A stretch of 64,000 nt of DNA, taken from the NCBI GenBank assembly GCA_033026295.1, contig CM065170.1, positions 32,868,963 to 32,932,962 on the forward strand, written 5' to 3'. The translations under genes and the position numbers were made by a program. This DNA is from Channa striata. Taxonomy: Eukaryota; Chordata; Actinopteri; Anabantiformes; Channidae. This document shows positions 25,701 to 39,477 of this stretch, in pieces. Within the stretch, counting starts at the first letter, position 1; the number at the start of each line of letters is the position of its first letter. The notes under the pieces were generated by a model, which was given only the letters and a program-made list of their open reading frames with translations, was not told where the DNA came from and searched no databases.

Positions 25701-26348
25701 TGACCACTGTTGACGCCCTTTGAAATGTTTTGTGAAGTTGGAGATTTCACGGATTAGTAGCTCTGATGTTTGCAGAAATAGTAAATTGTGTTTTTTGACC
25801 TCCACTGGCCATTTTAATGAGAGTTTTTGCGAAGTGAAGTGCAGAGGTGTGAAGTCGTTTTGTTGGAAAAAGAAAAGTTTATGCCTCTGGGTGAGAGAAA
25901 CCATTTAACAGTAACACGTGTTACAGTGTGTAGCTTTAATCAGAGAAACTTAACCAGGCCTGGGTTGGACGTACTGTAAAATGAAGTAGAGAAAGACCGG
26001 GATGTAAACGGAGCACCGTATCCCATGCAATGATGCTTCAAGCTTAACGTTCCCGGGTCGCCGTGGCGATCGCTTACTTATGTTGAAGGTCTGTTTGAAT
26101 TGTTTCAAACCTGTGTTCTCAGCCATGTTTGTCCGCCGCTTGGCTTTTCTTTTTCACATTCCAGTTATTGTGCGTTTATTCTGCATTGCACTCATGTGTT
26201 ACCAATCCTTGCTTTTGGCAGAAATGTATATTGCGTCACATACGTGTGCCTGCGTTTGACCTCTGCTGGTCGATGTTCAGGCGTCTTAAACAACTGCCGG
26301 TCTTACACGTTGTCATAGTGACGTTTGTTTAGTTCATTTGTTAAATGA

Positions 26349-26685
26349 AAAGGCCTGTTTCCACTGCAGAATTATGTCCCGTGGACCAGGAACTTTAAGT
26401 GGAACTCGGGTTGCTTCCTTCCGTCCCCCCAAAACATTCCAGTCTGGGGTAGTATTACCCTCCACACCCTGGAACCAGTGCATGAACTGGTACCAGTACC
26501 TGCGGTGCTGAACATCATTGTCTTTCACAGAGAGAGCTGCCGGGTCATTCTTCTTTGGGCTTTGGTTCTGTCGTGGAAATGCTAATTGCAAATTCCGTCA
26601 AAGGGGCTTTCAGCCCCTAGAAGGTTCCTGGGCTCTAGTTGCTAGGAAAGAAAAGTACAGTGGACCATCTGGTGGAAATGCAGCT
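26349..26685. mobile_element. probable PIF/Harbinger-like MITE relic
   Basis: Left part reads CCTGTTTCCACTGCAG...GTGGACCAGGAACTTT; the right part reversed reads GCATTTCCACCAGATGG...CCAGGAACCTT, so the ends are imperfect inverted repeats built around TTTCCAC and CAGGAAC. This layout is typical of a common group of fish Harbinger-type non-autonomous elements. Ends and target duplication cannot be fixed by eye. Confidence 0.45.
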
Positions 26686-29123
26686 GTGGCTCCGTTCTGT
26701 TCAATGACACCATTCGCTGCTTGTCTCTGCCATAGCGTTACAATTTAAATGTGTTTTAGGTCGTTGACCTTCGGCATTGCAAGCCATCGTTTTTAATTTT
26801 GGCTGACTAAACTCCTTCCGTTGAACTCTGCGTGACACTCTGTCGCTGGATTGACCGTTTACATTCCCAGCATATTTACTGTTGGCTCATTCGGCGCAGA
26901 AATGCCAGTCAGTGTTTTACGGTTTCCTCTGCTTTTGTGCTGGCCCCGTCTTCTGTCACACAGCTATCATGCCAGCCATGCATACCTCCCTCTATGCTTT
27001 CCATGCTCGCCGCCCTCCATGCATTATTCACAGCCACATTAAAACACCAGGCCCAGAGTGAGAGTTGCATGTTCAGGCAGCTGAACTGGGGAGGTGCCGT
27101 CACAACAGCTGAAAGTGTCTGTCACAGAGTTGTAACTTTTTTTCTCTCCATCCATAGTTCCCCAGCAGTGCAGCTGCCTAAATGAGAGGGATTAAGTTAA
27201 CTCCCTGCTTAGAGGAAGAGCAGGTCCTGGATTAGGGCACTGGGCATGGACACAGAGAGCATTCAAGCAGGAGCCACAGCTTTTTAAAAAAGAGATGTGG
27301 GGTGGGGGCTGAGGAGGCAGTGGTGCACAGCCCTCGCGGGGACTCGACGGCGGAGTTGCTTGAACAAATACATTGACAAGTGTAACACAGTGCCCGCGAC
27401 ACGGAAAAGTGTGTCGGCGCAAAGGCAGGGAACACTGGCGGAGTCGCCAACCATCACAAATGCTTTTTTTTACCCCTTTCCACCTCCTCCCCCCCGCCTT
27501 CTGTCACAACCTCAAACCCAAAAGTCACTCCGAGACAAACGAACAGCACCCCCCCCCCCCCTTCCGTTTCCGAGTAAACAAAGGCGAGAAAATAAGATGA
27601 ACAAAACGGTTGGCAGCTAATCTTGGTTAGGGTTAGGGGTCCTTCCTGCGTCCCATGTGCCAGGTGTGGACAGTCCAGCTCCTCGTTTGCAACTGTCCTG
27701 CTGCTTTTCCAAGTGTCCCCGCCCACCCCACAGCTGAGTACCTGGATCAGGGCGTTCAGTCAGTCACAGATTCACACTTTTAGTTGGATTAATTGTTGGA
27801 ATCTCGACATTCTTAGAGGGACTGCGTTTTCACTGCTTTGTAGTGTCTTTGTATCCACGTCCTGCATGTCGCCGTTTATGATATGGCCAAAGCAAGACAA
27901 TTCTTTATGGCGACAATTTATGCAATAAATTTCTCCCATCTGCACTCATTGCTGCACGTGTTTTAACGTGCCTTCTATAACCAGTTTTCTCGATGTACAC
28001 AAAAATAACATGTCTACACCATGTTTTCTGTTTTCTGTGGTTTGTCTGGAAGGCTTTTGCAGGGAGGAGGAGAAAAAAACCTGGGAAGGAGTGGAGAGGA
28101 GAACAGGTGGCGAAACAGTGTGAGAAACACGAGGGAGGAAAACAACAGACACCTGCTCGTGAAACCCAACCTGGTTCCTCCATCACATTCCAGCAGAGTT
28201 CATGTGACGGGGAGCTCAGACAGCGGCCAGGGACGGCGCACTCGGCCGCCGACACTTTTGTGTAAGTTCCGTGTAAGGCGGCGGGCACATGTGCTCATTG
28301 TTAGTGTGGTTCTCCGATCTAAAGTAGACTGGAACTGCACCGGTCCAGTTTCAGTCACTGTCAATTGCGGACATGTTAGCAGATTAAATGTAATGTCGAT
28401 TTTTATTTAACAGATGGTGAAGCTCCTACAGTAGGTACTGACAACTTGATTTTAAATTGATACTCCCTACTGTATTTAAGAGGATCAGTCTGGTCCCTCT
28501 CCTAATCATTCACAACACAGTAAAGCACCTGATTTATGTATAAATGTATGTGAAAATGTGCTTGTTTGTCTTTGTATAAATGTTTAGTGATGAATGACTA
28601 ACATGTGTGTTCGATCAAAACATTGCTTTACTATTAAAATTACATGGGTAAACAATAGATGTTCTTAGAAGTTAGTGAGAATTGACTGTTCTTTAGAAAA
28701 GAATAAAAGAGATATTTTTTTAAAATCTTAAACCACTGACCTCCTTTATTTAGAGGGGTTTGTCACTACTATAAAGTTAAAAAACCAACTGGTGGCACGG
28801 TGACGACATGTGGCAGCATTCGAGCCATGACGCGTGCCGTCACTGAACACACTGCGTCGTGTCAGTTCTGGCTTTAAGCCCGGTACGCTGATGTAGAACT
28901 GCTGCTAAAGCGGGCGAGTGCATTACGGCGTCCCTCTCCCTAATCCCTGACGTCAACCTTTCTGTTTGCGTGCAGGACGCACCACCCCTCACATTGTCTG
29001 TTGTGTTTGTTTCCCCGCTGCAGGGAGGAGAACCAGGCCTCAGTCACTTCAGCTCCGTGACATCGAAGCGACGGTGACACCGCAGCAAACCGCACATGAC
29101 TGATGCCTCTTCGTCTCCTGCAG
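26686..29123. other. non-coding; nothing recognised
   Basis: Average-composition sequence with a C/T-rich part at 27470-27600 and short GGTTAGGGTTAGGGG at 27625 (too short to be a telomere relic). Confidence 0.5.
27549..27561. repeat. poly(C) run
   Basis: Thirteen C in a C/T-rich context (27470-27600). Confidence 0.93.
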
Positions 29124-29170
29124 TCAAGCTGCATCGTCCGGCCTGTAGACGACTGTAATTGCACCGACAG
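29124..29170 (+). other. exon-like interval 3
   Basis: Acceptor TTCGTCTCCTGCAG, donor CAG|GTGACA. Only one frame is open (SSCIVRPVDDCNCTD plus two bases), and it fits the phase left by interval 2. Confidence 0.15.
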
Positions 29171-29502
29171 GTGACACATATGTGGAAACCAGAAGATGAT
29201 GGGGGAGACTACTTGGATCATGTGACTTGCACCTCACATGCCGCCTCCATGTCCTGTAAGTGTGTGAAGAGCTTCACTCTGACATTCTGTGACATTTAGG
29301 AAACAAAATTGTCTCAATGAGTTGATCACACGCTGTAGTTTGCAGCGAATGAGATTTTATCGTTTTAACAATGATCACATCATTTAAATGTGCCCTTTAA
29401 AAAAAACACAAGAAAACGAACATGTAATTGTTAAATGAATCGTGACATCGGAGCCAAAGTGACTGAATTTGAGGAGACTATATTTGAAAGTAGTTTTTCC
29501 TG

Positions 29503-29526
29503 TAAAAAAAAAAAAAAAAACACACA
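29503..29526. repeat. poly(A)18 followed by short (CA)n
   Basis: Homopolymer with CACACAC tail. Confidence 0.93.
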
Positions 29527-31464
29527 CTTCATTCATCGGTTCTTCTGCTTCCTTTCCCTTCCTCTGCTATCTACAGAAGTGGTGACTTTTACCTCAGTTT
29601 GCTGTTGTAAATTAACACGAATATATTAATGGATGATGTTTAATATACCACTTATATGATGGTAAAAGACAATGTCTGTCAGAGACCACTGACCAACATT
29701 AGAATACACGACAAATTACAGTTGTTGGAGCGAGACGCTTTTTCAAAGTCCAAAGTTGACTTGACTGTTCGAAGCTTCAGAGCGTGTGAGTAACTTTACA
29801 CCACAACAAGTGGCCACAAAGAGCAGTCACTGTTGTAAAAATGCAAAACTGTCACTCTATTATTAAAACTGTCAGCCCGACTTATTTACATCAAATCTGG
29901 TTAACAAGTCTTCACGTCGTGCAGAGTTGGACACTTCTTTTGTTCAATTCACATCATTTTGTCTTTTTCATGCTGTCAAATATTTAGTAAAACTATTAAA
30001 AATACAAGTACATCGAATCAAAACGAATGCAGCTAATAATGGATTCTAAAAAGTGGAAAATTGATAAATACGCCATGAGTTGTCGCAAATGGCAACTCGT
30101 GAAGTTCAAGACAGAAGTTAAAGCTATGTGCAACTTGAACTAGCTCCAGCAGGAGACGTTGTATGATCTGCCCCAGCATCCCTTTGAATATCGGTCATTA
30201 ATAAATTCCAATAAATAGGAATTTGCAAAACCAACTAATGAAGCCGAAATGATGAAATAGTTTTTGAAGCCAACATCTGTGCAGCTGCCAGCGATGAGTC
30301 TGGCTTTAGCGAGGGAGATGACGGCACGTCCCACAATAAATTCTGGGGCATATTTTGACTGTAGCTTCCACTCATCTCAGAAAGCGTTCCTCAAAGTCGC
30401 TCAAAATGAAGCACTCTGTGTTTTCAGGTGTGTTTGTGTGTGGAGACAGAGGAAGTGGAATCTGGCCTTTTGGTAAACACTCACTTATTCCCATGCACCT
30501 TTACAAGCGAATGCAGTCCCATGCAGCAGCTCTGCCATGATTCCAGCTTTTCTCCGTTTTCAGATTTGAAAGTGTCCGAGACGTGATAATTTTGCGTGTT
30601 CGTTATCTAGGTCACAGTGAGTTGTGCTGTTGCACTTGAGGGCATTGCAGTGTATTACGAGGTGGTTCTAATGTTTTGCTTTAAACTGTGCAGCCAAATC
30701 TTTAGACCGACAACCATCGACACAGGGCAGCAGTGTATAGTGCGTTTAGCTTGACAAACTTCAGAGAAACTTTGTGGAGCTTTTTGTCATCTGTGGCCCA
30801 ATTAGCAAAAATATATAATTTTGTAGGTGGATCGTTAGTGGGAAATCCCCCTCAATGCTGCGTCCTCACATCCAAACTGTTTCAAAGCGAAGCAGCTTGT
30901 TTTGGTGCTGTCAAATCCCCTCGTTGTTTATTAGTCCGGGCGTCCTCGGTGGGCACCGCAGAAGCAAATCCCAGCTCTTTGCCCCGGCGTCTCATCTCAA
31001 ACGCTTCTAAGCCGGCCGGCCTTGCGATAGCCCTCCTCTCTTCTAAACAGAGCGAACAGGCCCACGGGCTGAAGCTCAAGATGCAGCTCGGGTTGAGCTC
31101 AGGGGACCCGGGATTCATCGTCACTTTTCATCAGCGAGGAGGCGGCGGGGCCCTCTAATGTACTCGCGCCGTCTTCTTCGCCGCATGAGTGTTTTGTGTT
31201 TGGCTGCTGTCACTGAGAAAAGACACATAAGTGTTCGCTCTGTATCTTTTCACACACACTTTGTCTCCTAACACAACACACACTGTGGACAGAGCGATGC
31301 GCTCTCCAGGGCTGTGAATTCTCCCTTCTCTGTCTTTATCTGCTGCTGAATGTTGACAGACCACTGAACCTTGATGTCGGACTGTGACAGGCTGAGCTGT
31401 TTGTAAAGTGCCGGGGTGAGAGGAGAGAGAAACAAAGGGGCCTCTGGTGTGGTGGTTAGCCATC

Positions 31465-31773
31465 ATGGCTGCTCAGCGCGCGGGGAAAGGACCTCTAACA
31501 CCATCCCGGCCCCACCCGGGTCGACCAGCTAGCAAGACCATTAGGGAAATGGCTGAAGGGTTCTTGCGTTTCAAACCCGACTGCACTGTTGAAATTAATG
31601 AGGGGATTGTCAGCATATCAGAGTTGATGGGTGTGACGAGCGAGGCCCCAGCACGGATCCTTCAAAACACGAGCGCTCGGGACGCATTTCACTTCACTGA
31701 CGAGCTGAAGTTTGTGCAGTTGCTGTTGCCAACTTTTCGGTTTTGGATGCAGATGAATGCAGTTTTGTTGTAG
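31465..31773 (+). other. unassigned 102-codon open frame
   Basis: Begins MAAQRAGKGPLTPS and ends in TAG at 31771-31773. The middle (IREMAEGFLRF, EINEGIVSISELMGV) is not low complexity. I do not recognise any family, signal peptide or membrane segment. An enhancer-like TTGAAATTAATGAGGGG lies inside it, so conserved non-coding DNA that happens to be open is as likely as a small gene. Confidence 0.2.
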
Positions 31774-33819
31774 ATGGCGATGAAGAGCCTCAGCTTACGT
31801 CACTCTAAGCCCAGCAAACAGTTAACTGGCTTGAATCCGCTTTAATTAAGTAGGTGTCAGTCGTTGTCTTAATGGAGGAAGGTTTTTTTGTAGCCTTTTG
31901 CTGCTTGGACTTAACCTGACTCACGTTGGGTTTTTACTTCAGTCCACATGCAGGCTTGTCTGCATTAGCATGTGTTTTCCCTGATCCACATTTCATATCA
32001 GTCCCAGGTGAAGACGAATGCAAAATGGAAAACGACCAGGAGGGGACGAAAACAGGCACAGCGGAAATCAAAGGTTGGCAAAGATGCAGAAAATGACCAA
32101 TAAGAGACTGTGTATGAGCGGTGTTCAGCTTTTTCCACAGGAGTTCAGCAGTTGTACAAAGTTTGATGTGTGTGTTGTTTGAATTAAGAAGAACTTATCC
32201 AGAAACGAGTGAAAATGTCTGTTGTAAATGGCCAATAGTGGAGTGGGGACGTCTACGTGGGCTGAAGCCCGTTTTTGGAGGCCTGAGGTTTCATTTATTC
32301 GTAGAACGGGCTTTCGTTTGTGCATTTACTTTTAGGTTTACAGAATTAGGGAGAGAAATTGTTTGCAGTGGCATAAAACGAGCTGAAGGTCGTGGAGAGT
32401 CGGAGGCAGCTGCCAGAGGAGCCTGAACCCTGAGAATCAGCAGGATAAAGCGGCACTGACAGATCAAATTCAACATGAAACAAATGTGTGAGAGACTCGG
32501 GGTCTTTGTTTTCAAACCCGCCAGCTGCAGGTTGAGTCTGCTGCCGATGTGTCACAGGGCTCACCTCTCCGTCTTTGATATGCTTCCCCTTCCTGTGGGA
32601 ACCGCGTTTGTCGAGCGGCGTTTCCCCCCGATGAGCCGGAGCAGGTCACATCTGAGCGACCCTCCAGCACCGCGGCCCGCAAAGGTGAGGACAGACAATG
32701 AGGTGCTGTTCGCAGGGGCTTGACCTGCCGGGCTTGGACTGTGACAGAGCCTTTCCGCTGAGAACGTCGCCCTGACACGAGCCAAAACAATAGAGTCCAG
32801 GAGGAAGCAACTAAGCAAAGTAAATCATTTGTTTGAGGGGAGATGAAAATGTTTCGCACACCTCTGTCGTGTAGCTCTGTGCCTCGAACACGGCGGATTC
32901 CGGCGGCTGGTGTCTCGCCGAAGGAAAAAGGAAATGTCCTGGGCTAAAGCGTCACCTGAGCGGTGGCAGTTTGTACGTCTTTTTTCGTTCTAACCGCCCG
33001 TCGCTATGCGGATGTGCAATGTTGCTGTTTTGAGCCGGTGGTCATGTGACGCGTCTGGTGCTTTTTGTCCTTGTCTTTATTTAGATTTACAGTTCTGCGG
33101 GCATGACAGAATTTTACCAAACTTTATTCTTGCTTTCAGCAGCTGCAGAATAGTTAAAGCTGCATTAAGTAGCTTTTTCTCTTGTTAGTAGACAGAGTGA
33201 TTGTGATCTGAAAATGACCAGCACCTGAAAATCTGTGCAGATGTAAATGCAGAGAGGCAGGACTGCTGCAGGACCAACTCGAGTTAGTTTCTTTATGTGG
33301 GTTCAGAGAACCTAAAACACAAGTTCACGACAGGGCAAACGTGCCACATTCACCTGGAACCTCCTTGTCCTTCCTCTCAATCTTCCATCTGCAAATCATC
33401 TATCAGCGATTTATCAAACGCTCATAAATCAGCTTTTACATTTTTATTAATGCCGAAGACCAGCTTGAATCAGCTGCTCTTAAATACACCTGCTGTTGGT
33501 AAAAGCTCGTGTAATTGGCTTCAGTTCTCTGTTTTCGTTGGAGTCGGTGGAAACCGTAGGAAGCCTGTTGCCGTGAGTCTGATTAGAGGGCGCCGAACGC
33601 GGACTTAAGTGTACGACAACGACCCCTCGCCCTGTTTGATCTAAACTCGTCTCTCGTGCACTCGGAGAAAAACATCCAGGTCTTTAGACGGCGTTGGCAC
33701 TTCTGATTAAACTAAAAGCTGAGCTCATCGCTTCTCCTCCACATCCTGAAGGAAACGCTTTTTTTTCCCGGCCTGTCCACTTGTTTTCCCCTTTTTTCTC
33801 GCTCTCTCTCTCTCTGTTC

Positions 33820-34150
33820 CTGCTCCATCTCAGGGAATTCACTTCACTTTAATTGTTTGACAGTCTTTTCCTGCCTTTACGCCGCGGCCGCAGAAGGTGC
33901 AGAGGATTTTTTTTTCTCCTCCTTTTTTGAGGCATTAATAACATTCCGCTCGACTGATTCCCCAGGGCACAACCTCATTATGGCTTATAGGCAGAAAAAA
34001 TAAACTGAGTGTAGCGCCTGGCAGCTTTTTTCCCTCCTTTTCTCTCCTAGTTGCGAACTGAAACACACGTCCAGGGTGTCATCTGTTTCGGTGACACACG
34101 GTGACTGGCTGCTGTTGACGGCAGCCTGCACTGGGTGGCAGCACTGCGGG
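33820..34150. promoter_or_regulatory. candidate conserved non-coding element
   Basis: CACTTTAATTGTTTGACAG, GCATTAATAACATTCC and CCTCATTATGGCTTATAGG in unique sequence; a TTTTTTTTT-CTCC tract interrupts it. Confidence 0.28.
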
Positions 34151-35689
34151 TGAGATTACAGAGGAGATGGGCTCATTTCAGAATGTTGGATGTTTGTGTG
34201 CCAGCACGTCAGATATGCACATTTGAAAGCAAAGATCCCTGTAATGTGAGTGAAGAGCACTTCACGTTACCCCCTCACTATATTACCATTTTTAACATTT
34301 CATAAACGACTCACCCGCTGTTTATTAGTTTACTGTACAAACCTAAGAACGCGTCTTTGACATGTCTTTGCTTTTTTCTAAGCTTTCAGCTGCATCGCGT
34401 GGCCTTTATCAGCTTCCATCTCACTGACGTCTTAGCTGGAGATGGATATATGTCAAGACAAGTGAGGAAACTTTGTTCAAACTGCTGCTGTAGGTCAAGA
34501 ATGAATATTTGGCTCATAAGTTAATAGGCCCACTGCATTTCTATTCTCTTCGACGATGCATCAACAGTTTGAGCACAGACAGAAGGCGCTGTCAGGACCA
34601 ATGCATAAATTATCCCAAAGTTTAAAAAGGAGCTTTTCATCCAGATCCCTCCTACATATAAAGTGAGTTTTCACTAAAGTCAAACAAACAATTTAAAAGC
34701 ATCCGATTATCGGAGGGCAGAGAAAGCACATCAGCATTTTCATCTCAGAGCGTTTATTCAAACTGGAAGCCGGCCAGTCCTCTGCTGCCGGACACACTGC
34801 AGACTGAGGTCAAGTGCCTTGCCAAAGGGCGGCTGGGCAGCAGTAGGTTGAGTTGGAGAGTGCGTCCTCATTGACACGGAGCGGGAAATGTTCCGATTTA
34901 ACACTAGAAAGGCCAAGCGAGCAGTCGACTGACAGCTGCTGTGAAACGTTTCAACTTGAAAAACATCACCTCTGTGACTTTGTTGGAGAAACCCGTCGAC
35001 ATCCGTTGACCTGCACCGCGACCCCTTTGGCTCTGAACTTGCATCTTCAGGAACTGGAAGAGATTTTCTGGTTTTAGCTTCAGTAAAGCGTAAAGCTGTG
35101 TGAGGGGAATGTTTTTTGTCAGTTCAGGACCTGTTTCTTAGGTGCCGCTTGGAAATGTTTTGCGTTGCTGAATGTGCAGCAGTTTCTGTTCTTAAACCGT
35201 AGAATGGATCATTTTTCCGAAGGTTTCCCGAAGAGCCTAGTTTATTTCTTGAATAAATGTTTGACTTTGTAGTTCACGAAACCCTCAAAAGGTAGAACGT
35301 ATCCAGATGCACACCACCAAAATGTTAGCTGAATATGTTGAAATTCATTTTTAGCCACCTGACAGCACTAACACAAAATGACGGATCCGATGCAAGGCAC
35401 AAAACTCCTCAAAGCCCTTCTTCTTCTGCTCTTTGACAGCAGCAACCACAGCGTGTCACTGCATGAATGCACACAGTGATTGAATATGCAATATAGAACA
35501 GATTTGTCATTATATAAACACTATATGAGTCATGTGCAGACTTGTCTTTTTGTTGTCCAGTCTCTTTCGACTGTCAGTGTTTCAGTCATCAGTGTCTCTG
35601 TTTCTACAAATTCCTGTTCGCTTAATGTAGATTCGGTTTCTGAAAGCTTTTCTTGCACTCAATTTTTATTCATTCAGTTAAATTAAGGG
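34151..35689. other. non-coding; nothing recognised
   Basis: Unique sequence without repeats, exons or obvious motif clusters. Confidence 0.5.
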
Positions 35690-36440
35690 TTTGGTGTGTC
35701 GGAGAGGAGTTAGGCGTCAATAAGACTTCAATCAACCCACATGAATTTCAGGGAGCATCCAGGCAAGGTCTGCATCAAATCCCACTAATGCGCCTCCCAA
35801 ACAGATTTTTAGCGTTGCCGTTATTGAGTGAAGGGTTGTAATTAAAGGCAGGTTCACGTCGATGAATGTGGGTTATTTAGCTCAAAAGATAATTTCTGGT
35901 GATGCTTTACATAATCCTTAAAATATACAAGGAAACCCTCCTCTTCGGGGGAAAAATATAAATTAATGGAAAAGCTAATGGACATGTTGATGGCATTTCG
36001 GTAAACCTAATAAGAATTGATTCTTGGTTGTGAGAACATTTTCATCCCTCAAACCCCCCCTTGTGCTTTACATGTGTAATGAACCTGCCCGAGCATTGAT
36101 CAAAAACAAAAATTGAAGGAGTAAATCTGCTTAAAAAGCCTGAACCCCCCCCCCCCTCCGTTTGCCTGGGCTTTGTCCTGGCAGCCAGGCTGGCCAGCAC
36201 TTACCGACGTGCTATATGTCTCTTAAATTACTTCTGGCCCCTGTGCGCCCCACCCCCACCCCGGTGGTTTGCGGGCATTAGTCGAAAGTTTTCCCGCAAA
36301 TATTTAATCCTCGCTGTGACTGACAATGTTGTCAGACCTCCGGACGGGTTTTACGCCGTTATTACAAGCGTTTCTCCGTCCGTGGCACTTTGGATTATTC
36401 AAGATTATGTTGTAATCCCTTAAATCCTCATTGCATTAAG
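35690..36440. promoter_or_regulatory. candidate conserved non-coding element(s)
   Basis: AAATTAATGGAAAAGCTAATGG, TAATAAGAATTGATTC, ATTCAAGATTATG and CCTCATTGCATTAAG are spread over two blocks separated by a poly(C) run. Confidence 0.28.
36147..36158. repeat. poly(C) run
   Basis: Eleven to twelve C within otherwise unique sequence. Confidence 0.9.
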
Positions 36441-39400
36441 ATTTCAGTCAAAATACGGCAACAGTAAAGTAGCGCTCTGAAGCAATGAGGTCTTAAGCGG
36501 ACGTCATGATTGGGCAGCTGCCTTCATTTCCTCCCTTTCTTTTTATTTGTTCTCCAGTCTCTCTACATTGTCAATAAACCGAGCAACAGATACGTATTTG
36601 CTTTTCAGAAGCGACAATGATTTATTGCGGGCGGTGAAAGCCATCTCCAGTCACTGCGGAGGAAAACACATATTTACCGACTCACAGAATCAAGGCGAGG
36701 CAAAGACAAACTGCGGGGTGGGGTGCGTTCACATCCGAGTCTCCTCCAGTCTGTATCAAGGAACTTTTCTGATGAAATGTTTGTCTCAGGCGGCGCGTCC
36801 TGTGGTTACTGTTCAACTATTTCTCCCCCAGCTGATGGTCTCCTGCAGCTCTATACAGCCCTTATCTCTCCTCGCTTGACTTCCCGCCATGCCAGAGAGC
36901 TTCCAGCAGACTCCTCTGTCTGCGTCTTGAAGTTACATGAATAAAACAGCATCCAACTTTAAAACTCTGCCTTGTTTTGCCATGTGTCTTTATGTATCTC
37001 TGAAAAACTAATCTGCATTTCGCAGCTGTGTGACTCCTGATAGGATGCAAATCCACCCGAATGTGGCCGATTTTTGAGTGAGCTGAAGCCATTTTATTTA
37101 CAAGTCATAATAAAAGCGTCAGGTCCCGGCGTCACCTCCCGGCATCTTAAGAATATAAAAGGACAGTTGTCAGGTTTTCAAGTTTGTTTTGAAGCACTCT
37201 GAAGCACGTTTCAATTCGCACTCAAAAAGCCTTTTGTCTTCCGCCTCGTTGTCAGTTTCAGCATCGTGGACATTTTACGTCGCGGTTACAGAGGCAGAAA
37301 TCTCTCTAACCAGTCTGAAACCTGGATTAACTGGTTCGTCTGTGCCCTTCTCCAAAAGCACTTCAAAACTTGTCTTCATTCCAAAATGCTCGGCGAAAAC
37401 AATAAATGTTAGATGTTGATGTGCTCATATAGTTGATTGGGGCAATGTTTGTTAAAATTATCTTAACCGTACATTAAGTGAGGAAACAAGGTTTGTCTGG
37501 CTCATCACATAATTTTATGTCTTTGGCACAGAAAATATGCTAAATTAGTCTATTTGAAAGTTATCTGTCCAGACTCACTACTTTCACAGTAGTCTTTTGA
37601 AAATAGTGAGTTTGAGGAAAAGGGAAAACTCTACACGCTTTAATCTACCATTTCCACACGTGCACAGAACACAAAATCTGCAGTAAAGCATCATTGAAAC
37701 TTTATATTGTTAACAAATTGAAGTTTCCCAACCAAATTTAGATAGAAATACAATAAATATGTATAAAATAATGCATTAGAAATGTCTTGTATAGCTATCG
37801 GTGCCTTTTTTGCATCTTTTACGTGCCACAACTTATTTCCATGATAAAGAAAATAACTATAACTTTGGGAAATCTCGTAATGCAAGTGGAAACATAGGTG
37901 AATTTCTTTCCATTTAATTCACAGTGTAACGTCGCATTCTCCGTTTTTCGCTCTTACCGACCGCCTGCTCGGAGCTCCACATATTCTGAAGCATGTGGAG
38001 AAAGTCCTGAAAAAGATGTAGTGTTGTTTTTTTGTTCTTTAAATCTGGCCTGACGTGGTTTCACCGGTATAAAAGCCCTAGTTGGCCCCAGGAAAAGGCT
38101 GATCAGGTCTGAGGGAGCATCTTCTTTAGCATCATCTTTAATGTGATCACTGATGCGCCACTGATCTTCATCAACCAGAAGAAGAAACCATTTCTGCCTC
38201 CTGGAGATGTTCTGTGTTTTTTCATTCCCTTCTCTTGATCTGGAAGATGCTTGACTATTTTGTTGCTTTGTTTCTGGGGGGTAGAAACGCTTCGAGGTGA
38301 AAGGAGAAGCGGGTACTTGTCGGTGCCGCGGCTCTCGACTTCAAACCCTATAAGATCTCCAATACGCCTCAGAGTCAAACTTCAAACTAGCAGCGAGCCG
38401 CCGAAAGAAGACGCGCAGGATGATCCTGAGTGGAGCAGATCTTGTTCTTGGTGCTACAGGCCAGAGGTGTCTCTGCGTGTGTGTTCATGTTGGTGAGTTT
38501 GCATCGACTCGATACTCCACGAAGGTCAGCGGGAGGGTCAGAAGCCTGCGGGGCAGCAACCAAGCACAACAGAAGCAGAAGAACCTTGTTTCCTCCAAAA
38601 TGCTTTTATGTTTTACTAATGTGCTTTGCCAAACGTGTTTTGGAGGAAATGTAATTGCTGCCCAGATTATGCTTATCGAAGAGGTTTCTTGTTAATCCAA
38701 AGGAAGCGACGTGTTTGACAATCGGAGGGGATACCGGGCAGGTGGTTGAGGTGAGCCGTTCGAAGCTTTTAGCCCGCAAATATGTAGTCGTCATTTTGCA
38801 TTTGGGTTGTTTCATATTTCATCTTTTCCCTGTGACGGGAACTTTATAGCCATTGTTCTAATGTCTGATGGCCCAGTCTGCTCGGTGTGGATCAAATGAA
38901 CGAAGCGAGTCAAAGAGAGAGGACAGCCAAAGCAATTTCTGGCTTACCTCATGGCAATGATTTCCCTTTACAACTTTTATTATTTGGACAACTTTGATGG
39001 GTTTGGTAATATTGACTGATTGAGGCACTATGTACTGTTAGTCCAAGAAGGTGAAGCAAACGAGGAGGGCTGCTGTTGATTTGTAGCGGAGCAGTGGGAT
39101 CAATTGCCCTTCACATCACACAAAACGTAATGATGGTGGAAAGACGTGGTAGATCTCAGGATCCAGACTTTAGTCTGTGAGGCCAGTCGTGTGAAGAATG
39201 AGCATCATGACCTGCTACGAGTCAGTGTAAGGCCTAGTGTTTATGACAGGAAGGTGACCTTTCTCGTCCTCTTCCTGATTGATCCACGTTATGGTTGTTC
39301 AGGACAAATCACCTCTAAAAGTTTGTTTTGTAGTTGTTTCAGGACTGTAGATCCCCTTTCATCCATGCGCTCCATTTCCATTCATCAGACGACCCCTGAC

Positions 39401-39458
39401 TTTGACCTTTATGCCTGCAAGTCCCCTGGTTGCTTTTGCACCTGAGTGAGTGTCAAGG

Positions 39459-39477
39459 TTTTTTTTTTTTTTTTTTT
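39459..39477. repeat. poly(T)19
   Basis: Longest homopolymer in the window. Confidence 0.95.

Larger units (their letters stand above)
29171..33819. other. non-coding; one 102-codon open frame of note
   Basis: Mostly unique sequence. At 31465-31773 a plus-strand frame of 102 codons begins at an ATG with a good context (ATCATGG) and has balanced composition; see the separate entry. No splice-supported gene was found. Confidence 0.45.

Noticed and set aside
27625..27640. TTAGGG-like telomere motif
   Set aside because: Only two units; no array.
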